Shown here piece after piece: positions 25,745 to 39,269 of a stretch of DNA of 64,000 nucleotides (within the stretch, counting starts at the first letter, position 1; the number at the start of each line of letters is the position of its first letter). Location: NCBI RefSeq assembly GCF_900458815.1, contig NZ_UHDZ01000001.1, positions 806,001 through 870,000 on the forward strand. The letters run 5' to 3'. The translations under genes were made by a program, and so were the position numbers. A model generated the notes under the pieces. The model was not told where the DNA came from. It made no database searches and saw nothing but the letters and a program-made list of their open reading frames with translations. The DNA comes from Staphylococcus saccharolyticus (GTDB taxonomy: Bacteria; Bacillota; Bacilli; Staphylococcales; Staphylococcaceae).

Positions 25745-26893
25745 ATGTCAGAGAAATTTTATAGATCAACGTATTTAAATGTGAATTTAGATGCAATTTT
25801 AGCTAATTATCAGATTTTTGATAAGTTACATCAAAATAAAACAGTAATTTCAGTTATTAAAGCTAATAGTTATGGTTTGGGGAGTATCAAAGTTGCACAA
25901 CATTTAATGAAACATGGCGCAACATTTTTTGCGGTCGCAACACTTGATGAAGCAATAGAATTACGAATGCATGGGATTGATGCAAAAATTTTAATTCTAG
26001 GAGTTATTCCAACTGAAGATATTACTAAAGCTATTCAACATCGAGTGGCATTAACAGTATCTTCGAAAGCTTGGCTAAAAGAGGCAGTTAAAAGAATACC
26101 TGATGATAATGATAAAAAGCTATGGTTACATGTCAAATTAGACACAGGTATGGGCCGAATAGGTATGAAAGATGTAAAAGAATATGAAGAAGTAGTTGAT
26201 ATTATTCAAAAACGAAAGGATCTCGTATTTGAAGGTGTATTTACTCATTTTGCTAGTGCTGATGAACCAGGAGATTCGATGAATGAGCAATATCGTTTAT
26301 TTAAAGAAATAGTTAATCAAGTTGATAAGCCTACATATATTCATGCTCAAAATTCTGCTGCATCACTACTTATGGATGGTCAATTTTGTAATGCTATAAG
26401 ATTAGGCATTTCATTATATGGTTACTATCCATCTCAATTTGTAAGAGAGAATGTAAAAGTTCATTTGCGACCTAGTGCTCAACTTGTATCACAAACTGTG
26501 CAAGTTAAGACGCTGCAACCAGGAGAAACTGTGAGCTATGGGCGTACATATACTGCTAAAGATGAAATGAATATTGCTATATTACCTATAGGTTACGCAG
26601 ATGGCTATCTTAGAGCTATGCAAGGTGCATATGTTAATGTTAATGGTAAACAATGTGAGGTAATTGGACGCATATGCATGGATCAAATGATTGTAAAGGT
26701 ACCTAGTGATGTAATGACGGGTGAAAAGGTAATTCTTATGGATAATCATGTTGATTCACCTCAAGCTGTAGAAGCTTTAGCTGATAAACAAGATACTATT
26801 AGTTATGAGGTATTATGCAATTTATCACGACGTCTTCCAAGAATATATTATTATGATAATAATCAAGAAGTTACTAATGAATTATTAAAATAG
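25745..26893 (+). CDS. alr: Alanine racemase
   Basis: PLP enzyme converting L- to D-alanine for the wall, 382 residues. The PLP lysine is Lys39 in [11 protein letters not shown] (more common form KANAYGHG). The second catalytic residue Tyr lies in [13 protein letters not shown], followed by [20 protein letters not shown] precedes the ATG. It feeds ddl at 18315. Position before mazEF matches other staphylococci. Confidence 0.95.
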   Translation: MSEKFYRSTYLNVNLDAILANYQIFDKLHQNKTVISVIKANSYGLGSIKVAQHLMKHGATFFAVATLDEAIELRMHGIDAKILILGVIPTEDITKAIQHRVALTVSSKAWLKEAVKRIPDDNDKKLWLHVKLDTGMGRIGMKDVKEYEEVVDIIQKRKDLVFEGVFTHFASADEPGDSMNEQYRLFKEIVNQVDKPTYIHAQNSAASLLMDGQFCNAIRLGISLYGYYPSQFVRENVKVHLRPSAQLVSQTVQVKTLQPGETVSYGRTYTAKDEMNIAILPIGYADGYLRAMQGAYVNVNGKQCEVIGRICMDQMIVKVPSDVMTGEKVILMDNHVDSPQAVEALADKQDTISYEVLCNLSRRLPRIYYYDNNQEVTNELLK

Positions 26894-26979
26894 TGTAGTC
26901 ACTGTGCGCAAAATTTGTTATTATTAACTTGAATTAATGGTTAAATAACAACTTTTTGGAATCATTGGAGGTTCTTTTT

Positions 26980-27150
26980 ATGTTATCTTTTAATCAAACT
27001 AGAACTAACAGTCTTGAACAATCGTTGAAAGAGGGCTATTCACAAATGGCCGATTTAAACCTCTCCCTAGCAACGGAAGCTTTTCCTATTGAATGTGAAG
27101 CTTGCGATTGTAATGAAACATATTTGACTTCTAATTCACAAAGTGAATGA
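26980..27150 (+). CDS. mazE: Antitoxin MazE
   Basis: A 56-residue antitoxin, [20 protein letters not shown] at the start and an acidic, Cys-containing end ([20 protein letters not shown]). It resembles the staphylococcal MazE, which has no close similarity to the E. coli protein; the call leans on its overlap with mazF (ATGA at 27147-27150). The ATG at 26980 follows TTGGAGG; the longer frame from 26956 does not fit. Confidence 0.88.
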   Translation: MLSFNQTRTNSLEQSLKEGYSQMADLNLSLATEAFPIECEACDCNETYLTSNSQSE

Positions 27151-27509
27151 TTAGAAGAGGAGATGTTTATTTAGCGGATTTATCACCAGTCCAAGGGTCT
27201 GAACAAGGGGGAGTAAGACCTGTTGTTATCATTCAAAATGATACTGGTAATAAATATAGTCCAACAGTAATTGTTGCTGCAATTACAGGCAGGATTAATA
27301 AAGCGAAAATACCAACCCACGTAGAAATTGAAAAGAAAAAATACAAATTAGACAAGGACTCCGTTATATTGCTTGAACAGATTAGAACATTAGATAAGAA
27401 GCGTTTAAAAGAAAAGCTGACTTATTTATCTGAAAGCAAGATGAAAGAAGTTGATAACGCGCTAGACATTAGTCTAGGTCTACATAACTTTGATCACCAA
27501 AAATCATAG
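27147..27509 (+). CDS. mazF: mRNA interferase toxin MazF
   Basis: Sequence-specific endoribonuclease (UACAU in S. aureus) of 120 residues. Family landmarks: [29 protein letters not shown], the [15 protein letters not shown] loop and [10 protein letters not shown] with the catalytic Arg and Thr region. It is translationally coupled to mazE and lies upstream of rsbU; in S. aureus mazEF transcription continues into the sigB locus. Confidence 0.95.
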   Translation: MIRRGDVYLADLSPVQGSEQGGVRPVVIIQNDTGNKYSPTVIVAAITGRINKAKIPTHVEIEKKKYKLDKDSVILLEQIRTLDKKRLKEKLTYLSESKMKEVDNALDISLGLHNFDHQKS

Positions 27510-27708
27510 TGTTTTATATGTAGTAAACATAAATAAAATAATGAATTAAAAGACAATAACTTTATAATAATTATAATTCGAAATTAAATGGGGAATATTT
27601 GTTTATTTTTACATTGTAAATGTTGTGCCATTACACTTTAAGTAGGATGCATTTCAAAATAGTTATTATGTAATTGTATTTATTATAAAAGAATGTCTTG
27701 AGTTTTTT

Positions 27709-27742
27709 GGGCTTTAGGTATTCCATTCCTAAAGTCTTTTTT
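27709..27742 (+). terminator. Terminator between mazF and rsbU
   Basis: CTTTAGG (27712-27718) pairs with CCTAAAG (27728-27734), followed by TCTTTTTT. The preceding part of this gap (27510-27708) also has a 13-bp palindrome TTTACATTGTAAA at 27608-27620. Confidence 0.7.
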
Positions 27743-27860
27743 AGCTATTTACGAAGTGTAATAAGTCGTTTATTTGCTATTCATTTTAATAAATATAGAG
27801 GATTTCATGGATGTAATATTTTATATGAAGTCATGGATTGGAAGTAAGGAGGCGCCACTC

Positions 27861-28862
27861 GTGGAAGAATTTAAGAAAAGTTATAAAGCATTAGTTAAAG
27901 AGAGTTTAACAACTAGCAATCGAACGCAGTTAATAAAAAAATGTGAAGAATTTACTGATGAAGTTATAAAAAAAGATTTGTTACCCGAAGATATTGTTGA
28001 GATACATAAAGATTATATTAATACTTTAGACTTACAAGAAAATGACATGTTAGGAACTTTGGATGTACTTCAAGAAGTTGTCAAAGGTTTCGGTTATAGT
28101 TATAGAGATTATCAAAGATTAGTGAATAAGCTTCAAGTCCACGATAAAGAAATTGATTTAGCTTCTCGCCTTCAACAAACGATGCTTAAAACAGATATTC
28201 CTCAATTCGACAGTATTCAAATAGGCGTTATATCAGTAGCGGCTCAAAAAGTAAGTGGGGATTACTTTAACCTTATTGATCATAAAGATGGGACTATGAG
28301 CTTTGCGGTGGCAGATGTTATTGGAAAAGGTATACCTGCAGCATTAGCCATGAGTATGATTAAGTTTGGCATGGACTCATATGGTCATTCTCAGCTACCT
28401 AGTGATGGATTGAAAAGACTGAACCGTGTTGTTGAAAAAAATGTTAATCAAAATATGTTTGTCACGATGTTCTATGGTTTATACGAAGAAATGAATCATC
28501 TTCTGTATTGTAGTTCTGCAGGACATGAACCTGGATACGTTTATCGCGCAGAAACAGAAGAATTTGAAGAAATAGATGTCCGTGGTAGAGTTCTTGGTGT
28601 GAGTCAAAAAACACGTTATAATCAACAAGAAATTCCTATTTATCTTGAAGATTTAGTTATAATTTTTACAGATGGGGTTACGGAAGCACGTGATAAAAAA
28701 GGTAATTTTATTGACAAAAATAGATTGTTAAACTTAATTAGAAAATATAAACATATGCATCCTCAAGATATTGTTCAAATTATTTATGAAGCAATTTTAA
28801 AAATACAAAATCCAGCTAGAAAAGATGACATGACTATTTTAATCATCAAAAGAGTCAATTAA
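27861..28862 (+). CDS. rsbU: Sigma-B phosphatase activator RsbU
   Basis: PP2C-type serine phosphatase that dephosphorylates RsbV and so switches sigma-B on. 333 residues from the GTG at 27861, which has AAGGAGG upstream; this equals the S. aureus length. The N-terminal helical domain is about 1-110, and the phosphatase part has ASRLQQTMLKTDIPQF, GDYFNLID, VADVIGKGIPAALAM and IIFTDGVTEARDKKG with metal-binding Asps. Intact, so the stress pathway should be responsive. Confidence 0.94.
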   Translation: MEEFKKSYKALVKESLTTSNRTQLIKKCEEFTDEVIKKDLLPEDIVEIHKDYINTLDLQENDMLGTLDVLQEVVKGFGYSYRDYQRLVNKLQVHDKEIDLASRLQQTMLKTDIPQFDSIQIGVISVAAQKVSGDYFNLIDHKDGTMSFAVADVIGKGIPAALAMSMIKFGMDSYGHSQLPSDGLKRLNRVVEKNVNQNMFVTMFYGLYEEMNHLLYCSSAGHEPGYVYRAETEEFEEIDVRGRVLGVSQKTRYNQQEIPIYLEDLVIIFTDGVTEARDKKGNFIDKNRLLNLIRKYKHMHPQDIVQIIYEAILKIQNPARKDDMTILIIKRVN

Positions 28863-28875
28863 TTTTAAAACTTAA

Positions 28876-28901
28876 GATTAAAGTTAATTAATATAGGGTA
28901 T
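28876..28901 (+). promoter_or_regulatory. Sigma-B promoter of rsbV-rsbW-sigB
   Basis: GATTAA (28876-28881), 14 bases, then GGGTAT (28896-28901). This differs by one base from the staphylococcal sigma-B consensus GTTTAA-N12-15-GGGTAT and lies 62 bases before rsbV, where autoregulation is expected. Confidence 0.75.
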
Positions 28902-28963
28902 AGTTAATCCTGAGCGTGTATGTAGAAATTAACCAGATTTGACAAAGATTAGGAGTGTATGAA

Positions 28964-29290
28964 ATGAATCTTGATATAGAAACAATCACTCATGATGATT
29001 TTTATGAGATAAAAGTTGGTGGAGAATTAGATGTATATACAGTACCTGAGTTAGAAGAAGTATTGATGCCAATGAGACAAGAGGGTACGCATGATATTCA
29101 TGTTAATTTAGCAAATGTAAGTTACATGGATTCAACAGGTTTAGGCTTATTTGTAGGTACTTTAAAGGCTTTAAATCAAAATGGCAAAAATTTGCACATC
29201 TTAGGTGTTTCAGATCGCATTAGTAGACTATTCGATATTACCGGTTTGAAAGATTTAATGCATGTTAACGAAGGAACGGAGGTTGAATAA
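28964..29290 (+). CDS. rsbV: Anti-anti-sigma factor RsbV
   Basis: STAS-domain protein of 108 residues. Unphosphorylated RsbV binds RsbW and frees sigma-B. The phosphorylation site is Ser57 in [14 protein letters not shown] start at the ATG at 28964 (MNLDIETI), since AGGAGTG lies upstream and the length equals the S. aureus protein; the frame opens three codons earlier. rsbW follows after one base. Confidence 0.95.
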   Translation: MNLDIETITHDDFYEIKVGGELDVYTVPELEEVLMPMRQEGTHDIHVNLANVSYMDSTGLGLFVGTLKALNQNGKNLHILGVSDRISRLFDITGLKDLMHVNEGTEVE

Positions 29291-29291
29291 C

Positions 29292-29771
29292 ATGCAATCA
29301 AGACAGGATTACATAGAAATGCGGTTACCAGCTTCTGCAGAATATGTGAGTTTAATTCGTTTAACTCTTTCCGGAGTGTTTTCCAGAGCTGGTGCTTCTT
29401 ATGATGATATCGAAGATGCCAAAATTGCAGTAAGTGAAGCAGTAACTAATGCTGTCAAACATGCTTACAAACAAAATGTCGAAACCGGTATGATTAATTT
29501 ATGTTTTGAAATCTTTGACGATAAAATTAAAATAGTTATTTCAGATCAAGGTGAAAGCTTTGATTATGAATCAACAAAATCCAAATTAGGCCCTTATAAT
29601 GATAATGAAAATATCGATTTTCTGCGGGAAGGAGGACTAGGGTTATTCTTAATTGAGTCATTAATGGACGAAGTCACTGTTTACAAAGAATCTGGTGTTA
29701 CAATCAGTATGATTAAGTATATAAAAAAAGAGCAGGTGCGAAATAATGGCGAAAGAGTCGAAATCAGCTAA
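29292..29771 (+). CDS. rsbW: Anti-sigma-B factor, serine kinase RsbW
   Basis: GHKL-fold kinase of 159 residues that holds sigma-B and phosphorylates RsbV. N box [13 protein letters not shown]1 [11 protein letters not shown]2 [18 protein letters not shown] 29292 follows AACGGAGGTTG. Its last 26 bases overlap the start of sigB, giving coupled synthesis of the pair. Confidence 0.95.
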   Translation: MQSRQDYIEMRLPASAEYVSLIRLTLSGVFSRAGASYDDIEDAKIAVSEAVTNAVKHAYKQNVETGMINLCFEIFDDKIKIVISDQGESFDYESTKSKLGPYNDNENIDFLREGGLGLFLIESLMDEVTVYKESGVTISMIKYIKKEQVRNNGERVEIS

Positions 29772-30516
29772 TGAAGTATCACCTGAACAAATCAACCAAT
29801 GGATTAAACAGCACCAAGAAAATGAAAATAGTCAAGCTCAAGATAAGTTAGTCAAGCATTATCGTAAACTTATAGAATCTTTAGCTTATAAATATTCTAA
29901 AGGACAATCACATCATGAAGATTTAGTCCAAGTTGGTATGATTGGTTTAATAGGTGCCATCAATAGATTTGATTTGTCATTCGATCGAAAATTTGAAGCA
30001 TTTTTAGTGCCAACCGTTATTGGTGAAATTAAAAGGTATTTAAGAGATAAAACGTGGAGTGTACATGTGCCAAGGCGTATTAAAGAAATTGGCCCAAGAA
30101 TTAAGAAAGTAAGTGATGAACTTACTAATGAGCTTGAACGCTCACCTTCTATCAGTGAAATTGCACAACGTTTAGAAGTGACGGATGAAGAGGTTTTAGA
30201 AGCGATGGAAATGGGTCAAAGTTATAATGCGCTTAGTGTTGACCATTCAATTGAAGCAGACAAAGATGGTTCAACTGTTACTTTATTAGATGTTATGGGT
30301 CAACAGGATGATAATTATGATCTTACAGAAAAACGTATGATTTTAGAACGCATATTACCTATTTTATCTGATAGAGAAAGACAAATTATACAGTGTACGT
30401 TTATTGAAGGTCTAAGCCAGAAGGAAACTGGAGAAAGAATAGGTCTAAGCCAAATGCATGTCTCACGTTTGCAACGTACAGCGATTAAGAAATTGCAGGA
30501 AGCTGCGAAACAGTAA
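29746..30516 (+). CDS. sigB: RNA polymerase sigma factor SigB
   Basis: General stress sigma factor of 256 residues. Region 2: [19 protein letters not shown] and [20 protein letters not shown]. Region 3: [17 protein letters not shown]. Region 4: [20 protein letters not shown] and [24 protein letters not shown] lies before the ATG within rsbW. Last gene of the rsbUVW-sigB module, followed by a terminator. Confidence 0.97.
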   Translation: MAKESKSANEVSPEQINQWIKQHQENENSQAQDKLVKHYRKLIESLAYKYSKGQSHHEDLVQVGMIGLIGAINRFDLSFDRKFEAFLVPTVIGEIKRYLRDKTWSVHVPRRIKEIGPRIKKVSDELTNELERSPSISEIAQRLEVTDEEVLEAMEMGQSYNALSVDHSIEADKDGSTVTLLDVMGQQDDNYDLTEKRMILERILPILSDRERQIIQCTFIEGLSQKETGERIGLSQMHVSRLQRTAIKKLQEAAKQ

Positions 30517-30523
30517 TTTAATT

Positions 30524-30562
30524 ACAGGAGTTCATTTTGTAAGATGGACTTCTGTTTTTTTG
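30524..30562 (+). terminator. Terminator of sigB
   Basis: ACAGGAGTTCAT pairs with ATGGACTTCTGT (some G-U) and runs into seven Ts. Confidence 0.85.
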
Positions 30563-30697
30563 TTTTTATAAGATTTAACTAATCCTATTTAAATAAGTTT
30601 ATAGTTTTATATATCATGCTGTTTCAAATCGATTTAGACTATTTACCTATGTTAGAATAAAAAAGTAATTTTAAAGAAAAGCGTGGTAGAAAAACAA

Positions 30698-32848
30698 ATG
30701 GACAATACTTTAATTCAAACAATTGTAGATAAGTATCAATTTTCAGAAAAACAAATTAAATCAGTGCTTGAATTACTAGAAAATAATAACACTGTCCCGT
30801 TTATAGCAAGATATCGTAAGGAAGCTACGGGTGGAATAGACGAAGTTGAAATAAAACAAATTGATGATGAATACCGTTATATGGAAAATCTTCAAAAGCG
30901 TAAAGAAGAGATTATTCACAGTATTAAACAACAAGGTTTATTAACGGATGAACTAAAAATGGATATTTTTAAGCAAACGAAGCTTCAAAGAGTGGAAGAT
31001 ATGTATCGGCCGTTCAAACAAAAAAAGAAAACGCGTGCAACAAAGGCTAAAAGAAAAGGTTTAGAATCATTAGCACAATGGTTTCTTCAGCCTAAACTTA
31101 ATATGAGGGTTGAAGAAAAGGCTAAAACTTTTTTAAATGAAGAAGTAACAACAATTAATGATGCTATTAAAGGAGCAGAGGATATTATAGCTGAACAAAT
31201 ATCAGATAATCCTAAATACCGATCTAGAATATTAAAAGATATGTATTGTCAAGGACAGATTGTATCATCAAAAAAGAAAAAAGCTGAAGATGAGAAAAAA
31301 ATATATTCAATGTATTATGATTACAGTGAGCCTATTAGATGTGTAGCTAATCATAGAATATTAGCCATGAATCGTGGTGAAAAGGAAAAAGTATTATCTG
31401 TTAAAATTGAGTTTGATACCACACGTGTACAGCAAGATATTGAAAAATATGAAATAAAAACAAAAAACGAAGCTTCAGAGTATATTAAAGAAGCTATTAC
31501 TGATAGTCTTAAAAGATTGATTATGCCTTCGATTGAAAGGGAAATTCGTGGTGATTTAACTGATAAAGCTGAAACACATGCAATTGAGGTATTTAGTGAA
31601 AATCTTAGAAACATACTATTACAACCTCCAATGAAAGGTAAACAAATATTAGGAGTCGATCCTGCATTTAGAACAGGATGTAAACTTGCAGTCATTAATC
31701 CGTTTGGTACGTTTATAGCAAAAAGTGTTATCTATCCTCATCCCCCTAAAGCTAAAACTATAGAAGCTGAAAAAGAACTAGTCAATTTAATTCGTGATTA
31801 TAATATTCAACTTTTAGCAATAGGAAACGGAACAGCTAGTAGAGAAACAGAACAATTTGTAGCTACCGTTATAAAGAAATATAGTTTAGATGTACAATTT
31901 ATTATTGTCAATGAGGCTGGGGCATCTGTATATTCAGCATCAGAGATTGCAAGAGATGAGTTTCCTGAATTTCAAGTTGAAGAGCGTAGTGCAGTATCAA
32001 TAGGAAGAAGAGTACAAGATCCATTAAGTGAGTTAGTAAAAATTGATCCTAAATCTATAGGAGTTGGTCAGTACCAACACGATGTTAATCAAAAAGATTT
32101 AAGTAATGCGTTAACTTTTGTTGTTGAAACGGCTGTTAACCAAGTGGGCGTGGATGTGAATACTGCCTCAAAATCATTATTACAATATGTATCTGGACTT
32201 TCTTCTACGATTGCGCAAAATATTATAAATTATAGAGAAGACAATGGCCCTATTAAACATAATAAAGAAATTAGTAAAATTAAAAGATTAGGTTCTAAAA
32301 CGTTTGAACAAAGTATAGGATTTTTGCGTATTGTAGATGGTACTGAGCCTTTAGATAATACAGCTATTCATCCAGAAAGTTATAATGTGACATACGATAT
32401 ACTTAATCAATTAGGATTAAGCGACAAAGATATCGGTACTCCCAAACTTAAAGACATTTTAAATAAAGTGAATATAGATTCACTAGCATCACAAGTGGGA
32501 ATAGGAGAGCCGACCTTAAAGGATATTATCCAATCATTGATTGCATCTAATAGAGACCCAAGGGATGAATTTGAAACACCGATATTGAAATCTGATGTTT
32601 TATCTATTGAAGATTTAAATAAAGGTATGAAATTAAGTGGTACAGTAAGAAATGTGGTTGACTTTGGAGCCTTTATAGATATAGGTGTTAAACAAGATGG
32701 TCTTGTACATGTGTCTCAACTTTCCAAGAAATTTGTTAAAAATCCAATGAATATTGTTAGTGTGGGGGATATAGTAGACGTTTGGATTTTAGATATTGAT
32801 GAAGATAAAGGCAAAATTTCATTAACGATGATTGATCCAAATGAATAA
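30698..32848 (+). CDS. tex: Tex-family transcription accessory/RNA-binding protein
   Basis: Cytoplasmic nucleic-acid-binding protein, 716 residues from ATG 30698 (an in-frame GTG at 30683 is possible; neither has a strong ribosome site). Domains in order: N-terminal helical Tex part with PFIARYRKEATGGIDEVEI, YqgF-like domain (LGVDPAFRTGCKLAVI), helix-hairpin-helix (SKSLLQYVSGLSSTIAQNI), and a C-terminal S1 domain (GMKLSGTVRNVVDFGAFIDI). It overlaps the next gene by 8 bases. Confidence 0.93.
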   Translation: MDNTLIQTIVDKYQFSEKQIKSVLELLENNNTVPFIARYRKEATGGIDEVEIKQIDDEYRYMENLQKRKEEIIHSIKQQGLLTDELKMDIFKQTKLQRVEDMYRPFKQKKKTRATKAKRKGLESLAQWFLQPKLNMRVEEKAKTFLNEEVTTINDAIKGAEDIIAEQISDNPKYRSRILKDMYCQGQIVSSKKKKAEDEKKIYSMYYDYSEPIRCVANHRILAMNRGEKEKVLSVKIEFDTTRVQQDIEKYEIKTKNEASEYIKEAITDSLKRLIMPSIEREIRGDLTDKAETHAIEVFSENLRNILLQPPMKGKQILGVDPAFRTGCKLAVINPFGTFIAKSVIYPHPPKAKTIEAEKELVNLIRDYNIQLLAIGNGTASRETEQFVATVIKKYSLDVQFIIVNEAGASVYSASEIARDEFPEFQVEERSAVSIGRRVQDPLSELVKIDPKSIGVGQYQHDVNQKDLSNALTFVVETAVNQVGVDVNTASKSLLQYVSGLSSTIAQNIINYREDNGPIKHNKEISKIKRLGSKTFEQSIGFLRIVDGTEPLDNTAIHPESYNVTYDILNQLGLSDKDIGTPKLKDILNKVNIDSLASQVGIGEPTLKDIIQSLIASNRDPRDEFETPILKSDVLSIEDLNKGMKLSGTVRNVVDFGAFIDIGVKQDGLVHVSQLSKKFVKNPMNIVSVGDIVDVWILDIDEDKGKISLTMIDPNE

Positions 32849-33299
32849 TGATGAATTGCAACAATTAACTGAGATGATAGCAATGAATTTTTTTGGAAAA
32901 CATTTTAAACATCAAATATATTTTAATTCTAGATTAAGATCAACAGGTGGCAGATATCTATTAGAAACTCATAACCTTGAAATTAATCCTAAGCAATTAG
33001 AAAGTTTTGGAGAACAAGCAATTACTGATATTATTAAACATGAATTATGTCATTATTTTCTTCATCTTGAAGGTAAAGGCTATCAACATCGAAATAAAGA
33101 TTTTAAAGTATTAAGTGCTAAAGTGGGGGCACCTCGATTTTGTAAGTCTACTGAAACATACCAATGTAGAGCAAATTATAAATATATATGCGCGAAGTGT
33201 AAGCAATGCTATTTAAGAATTAGAAGAGTAAATATCAAAATAATGAGATGTGGACATTGTGGTGGTAGGTTAAAACTTTTAGTAACTTATAATCACTAA
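32841..33299 (+). CDS. SprT-like zinc metalloprotease-fold protein
   Basis: A 152-residue protein of the SprT-like family. The zinc motif HELCH is at 67-71 (DIIKHELCHYFLHLEGKGY) and a C-terminal zinc ribbon has CAKCKQC and CGHCGG. The ATG at 32841 overlaps the tex stop (ATGAATAA), implying coupling. The biochemical role in bacteria is unknown; eukaryotic relatives (Spartan) cut DNA-protein crosslinks. Confidence 0.9.
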   Translation: MNNDELQQLTEMIAMNFFGKHFKHQIYFNSRLRSTGGRYLLETHNLEINPKQLESFGEQAITDIIKHELCHYFLHLEGKGYQHRNKDFKVLSAKVGAPRFCKSTETYQCRANYKYICAKCKQCYLRIRRVNIKIMRCGHCGGRLKLLVTYNH

Positions 33300-33321
33300 A
33301 AAAATTGATAATTGAAGATTT

Positions 33322-33365
33322 AAAGGTTATTATGAATACATTATTTCTTTATAATAACCTTTTTA
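33322..33365 (+). terminator. Terminator of tex-sprT
   Basis: AAAGGTTATTAT pairs with ATAATAACCTTTT, ending in a T run. Confidence 0.88.
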
Positions 33366-33496
33366 GATATTACTTGTTGATACTTGATGAACATAAGACG
33401 ATATCCTTCTTCCTAGTGAAAATGGCTATTTAATAGAGAAGGTTTTTGTTTAAGTAAGAGAAAAAACAACGATTTAAGTTTTTATCTTCAAAGTTA

Positions 33497-33525
33497 TTGA
33501 CAATCATCTTCTTGTAATATATTAT
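33497..33525 (+). promoter_or_regulatory. rrn promoter P1
   Basis: TTGACA at 33497-33502 and TATTAT at 33520-33525 with exactly 17 bases between. It is the first of two tandem strong promoters before the tRNA-rRNA operon. Confidence 0.85.
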
Positions 33526-33604
33526 AGTTACCGTTGTTTTAACAAAGTAGAATATACAAATATTAAGTACAAGTTAATTTTGTTAATTTTAGATTGAATT
33601 ATTG

Positions 33605-33633
33605 TTGACAAAACGTTACTGACGATTTACAAT
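33605..33633 (+). promoter_or_regulatory. rrn promoter P2
   Basis: TTGACA at 33605-33610 and TACAAT at 33628-33633, again 17 bases apart, 50 bases before tRNA-Leu. Confidence 0.87.
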
Positions 33634-33682
33634 AATTAATGTTCTCGAAAATTAATTTGAATTTTAATTATGCGTTTTTCCA

Positions 33683-33769
33683 GCGGTCGTGGCGGAATGG
33701 TAGACGCGCTAGGATGAGGGTCTAGTGGGAGGTAATCCCGTGGAGGTTCAAGTCCTCTCGGCCGCACCA
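33683..33769 (+). tRNA. tRNA-Leu (anticodon GAG)
   Basis: Class II tRNA of 87 bases with encoded CCA. The acceptor arm GCGGTCG pairs with CGGCCGC, the anticodon loop is ATGAGGG (anticodon GAG, reading CUC/CUU), a long variable arm GTGGGAGGTAATCCCGT follows, and the T arm has GAGGTTCAAGTCCTC. Confidence 0.95.
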
Positions 33770-33786
33770 AATCATAAAAAATATAT

Positions 33787-33860
33787 GCGGGTGTAGTTTA
33801 ATGGCAAAACCTCAGCCTTCCAAGCTGATGTTGTGGGTTCGATTCCCATCACCCGCTCCA
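33787..33860 (+). tRNA. tRNA-Gly (anticodon TCC)
   Basis: 74 bases with encoded CCA. The acceptor arm is GCGGGTG/CACCCGC, the anticodon loop CTTCCAA (UCC), and the T loop GGTTCGATTCC. The D loop keeps the GG pair, so it looks like the protein-making type rather than the cell-wall tRNA-Gly of staphylococci. Confidence 0.95.
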
Positions 33861-33871
33861 TTTAAACAATG

Positions 33872-33900
33872 AACATTGAAAACTGAATGACGATATGTCA
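33872..33900 (+). other. 16S processing stem, left arm
   Basis: AACATTGAAAACTGAATGAC and on to ATATGTCA is complementary to 35571-35599 across the 16S gene. The two arms form the long precursor stem cut by RNase III. The arms differ at a few positions that still pair or bulge. Confidence 0.75.
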
Positions 33901-33973
33901 ACGTTAATTCCAATAAACAGTAACGAAACGTTACAAACTATTAGTATTTATGAGCTAATCAAACATCATAATT

Positions 33974-35535
<1,562 letters not shown>

Positions 35536-35570
35536 ATTCGGAATATCTTCGTAGAAGATGAGGAATAACG

Positions 35571-35599
35571 TGACATATTGTATTCAGTTTTGAATGTTT
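35571..35599 (+). other. 16S processing stem, right arm
   Basis: TGACATATTGTATTCAGTTT and TGAATGTTT complement the arm at 33872-33900. Confidence 0.75.
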
Positions 35600-35906
35600 A
35601 TTATCATTCAAGTGAAAATAATTTCAAAATTAGGCTAATGAAAACGACAACGTTACAAATGCTTGACTTGAAATTAGACATTGTACATTGAAAACTAGAT
35701 AAGTAAGTAAAGATTTTACCAAGCAAAACCGAGTGAATAGAGTTTTAAATAAGCTTGAATTCATAAATAATCGCTAGTGTTCGAAAGAACACTCACAAGA
35801 TTAATAACGTGTTTTTGTTTTAAACTTTAAAAGAAATCGTTTTTCAGGTAACGAATGGAAACGAAGCCATATGAAAGCGATTGACTTAAAGTTGAGCGAA
35901 AACAGA
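35600..35906 (+). other. 16S-23S spacer
   Basis: No tRNA is encoded here. It holds the left 23S processing arm (35684-35709) and a GTGTTCGAAAGAACAC hairpin near 35777-35792. Confidence 0.7.
35684..35709 (+). other. 23S processing stem, left arm
   Basis: TACATTGAAAACTAGATAAG and TAAGTA are complementary to 38855-38880 across the 23S gene; predicted RNase III substrate. Confidence 0.75.
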
Positions 35907-38829
<2,923 letters not shown>

Positions 38830-38854
38830 TAAAAATGTTTTGCGACACAAAACC

Positions 38855-38880
38855 TTACTTACTATCTAGTTTTGAATGTA
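38855..38880 (+). other. 23S processing stem, right arm
   Basis: TTACTTACTATCTAGTTTTG and AATGTA complement 35684-35709. Confidence 0.75.
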
Positions 38881-38894
38881 TAAACATTCACTTG

Positions 38895-39009
38895 TCTGGT
38901 GACAATGGCAAGGAGGTCACACCTGTTCCCATGCCGAACACAGAAGTTAAGCTCCTTAGCGCCGATGGTAGTCGGACTGACGTTCCGCTAGAGTAGGACG
39001 TTGCCAGGC
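38895..39009 (+). rRNA. 5S ribosomal RNA
   Basis: TCTGGTGACAATGGCAAGGA at the start and GAGTAGGACGTTGCCAGGC at the end, 115 bases, with the conserved CCCATGCCGAACACAGAAGTTAAG core. Ends pair (CTGGT/GCCAG). Confidence 0.96.
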
Positions 39010-39044
39010 AATATACAAATCGTATGGATGCGATGAGCTGAATC

Positions 39045-39067
39045 GGGACCGTAAGGTCTCTTTTTTT
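39045..39067 (+). terminator. Terminator of the rrn operon
   Basis: GGGACC pairs with GGTCTC (one G-U) around GTAA, followed by seven Ts. Confidence 0.85.
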
Positions 39068-39269
39068 ATGTTTAAAAATAGAGAGTATTTGATATAGAAA
39101 AAGTAAAATTCTCAACGAAGAGAAAGTGTTTGGAGCTAATGAATTAAGAAGCGAGAGCAACGAATTTAGTCGAGCTAAATGAGTTAACAAGAGACGTAAA
39201 TGAAGAAAGATACGAGCGCTTGTTTCGAGCAGAGTAAGTTTTTTAGCGCCTATGATAAAAACGAACGTC
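39068..39269. other. Purine-rich spacer after the rrn operon
   Basis: No open frame on the plus strand. It has many short GAGC/GCGAG/CGAG motifs, e.g. AAGAAGCGAGAGCAACGAAT, TAGTCGAGCTAAATGAGTTA and GATACGAGCGCTTGTTTCGA. Similar text follows rRNA operons in other staphylococci as far as I recall. It separates the rrn terminator from the tail of ilvA. Function unknown. Confidence 0.5.
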
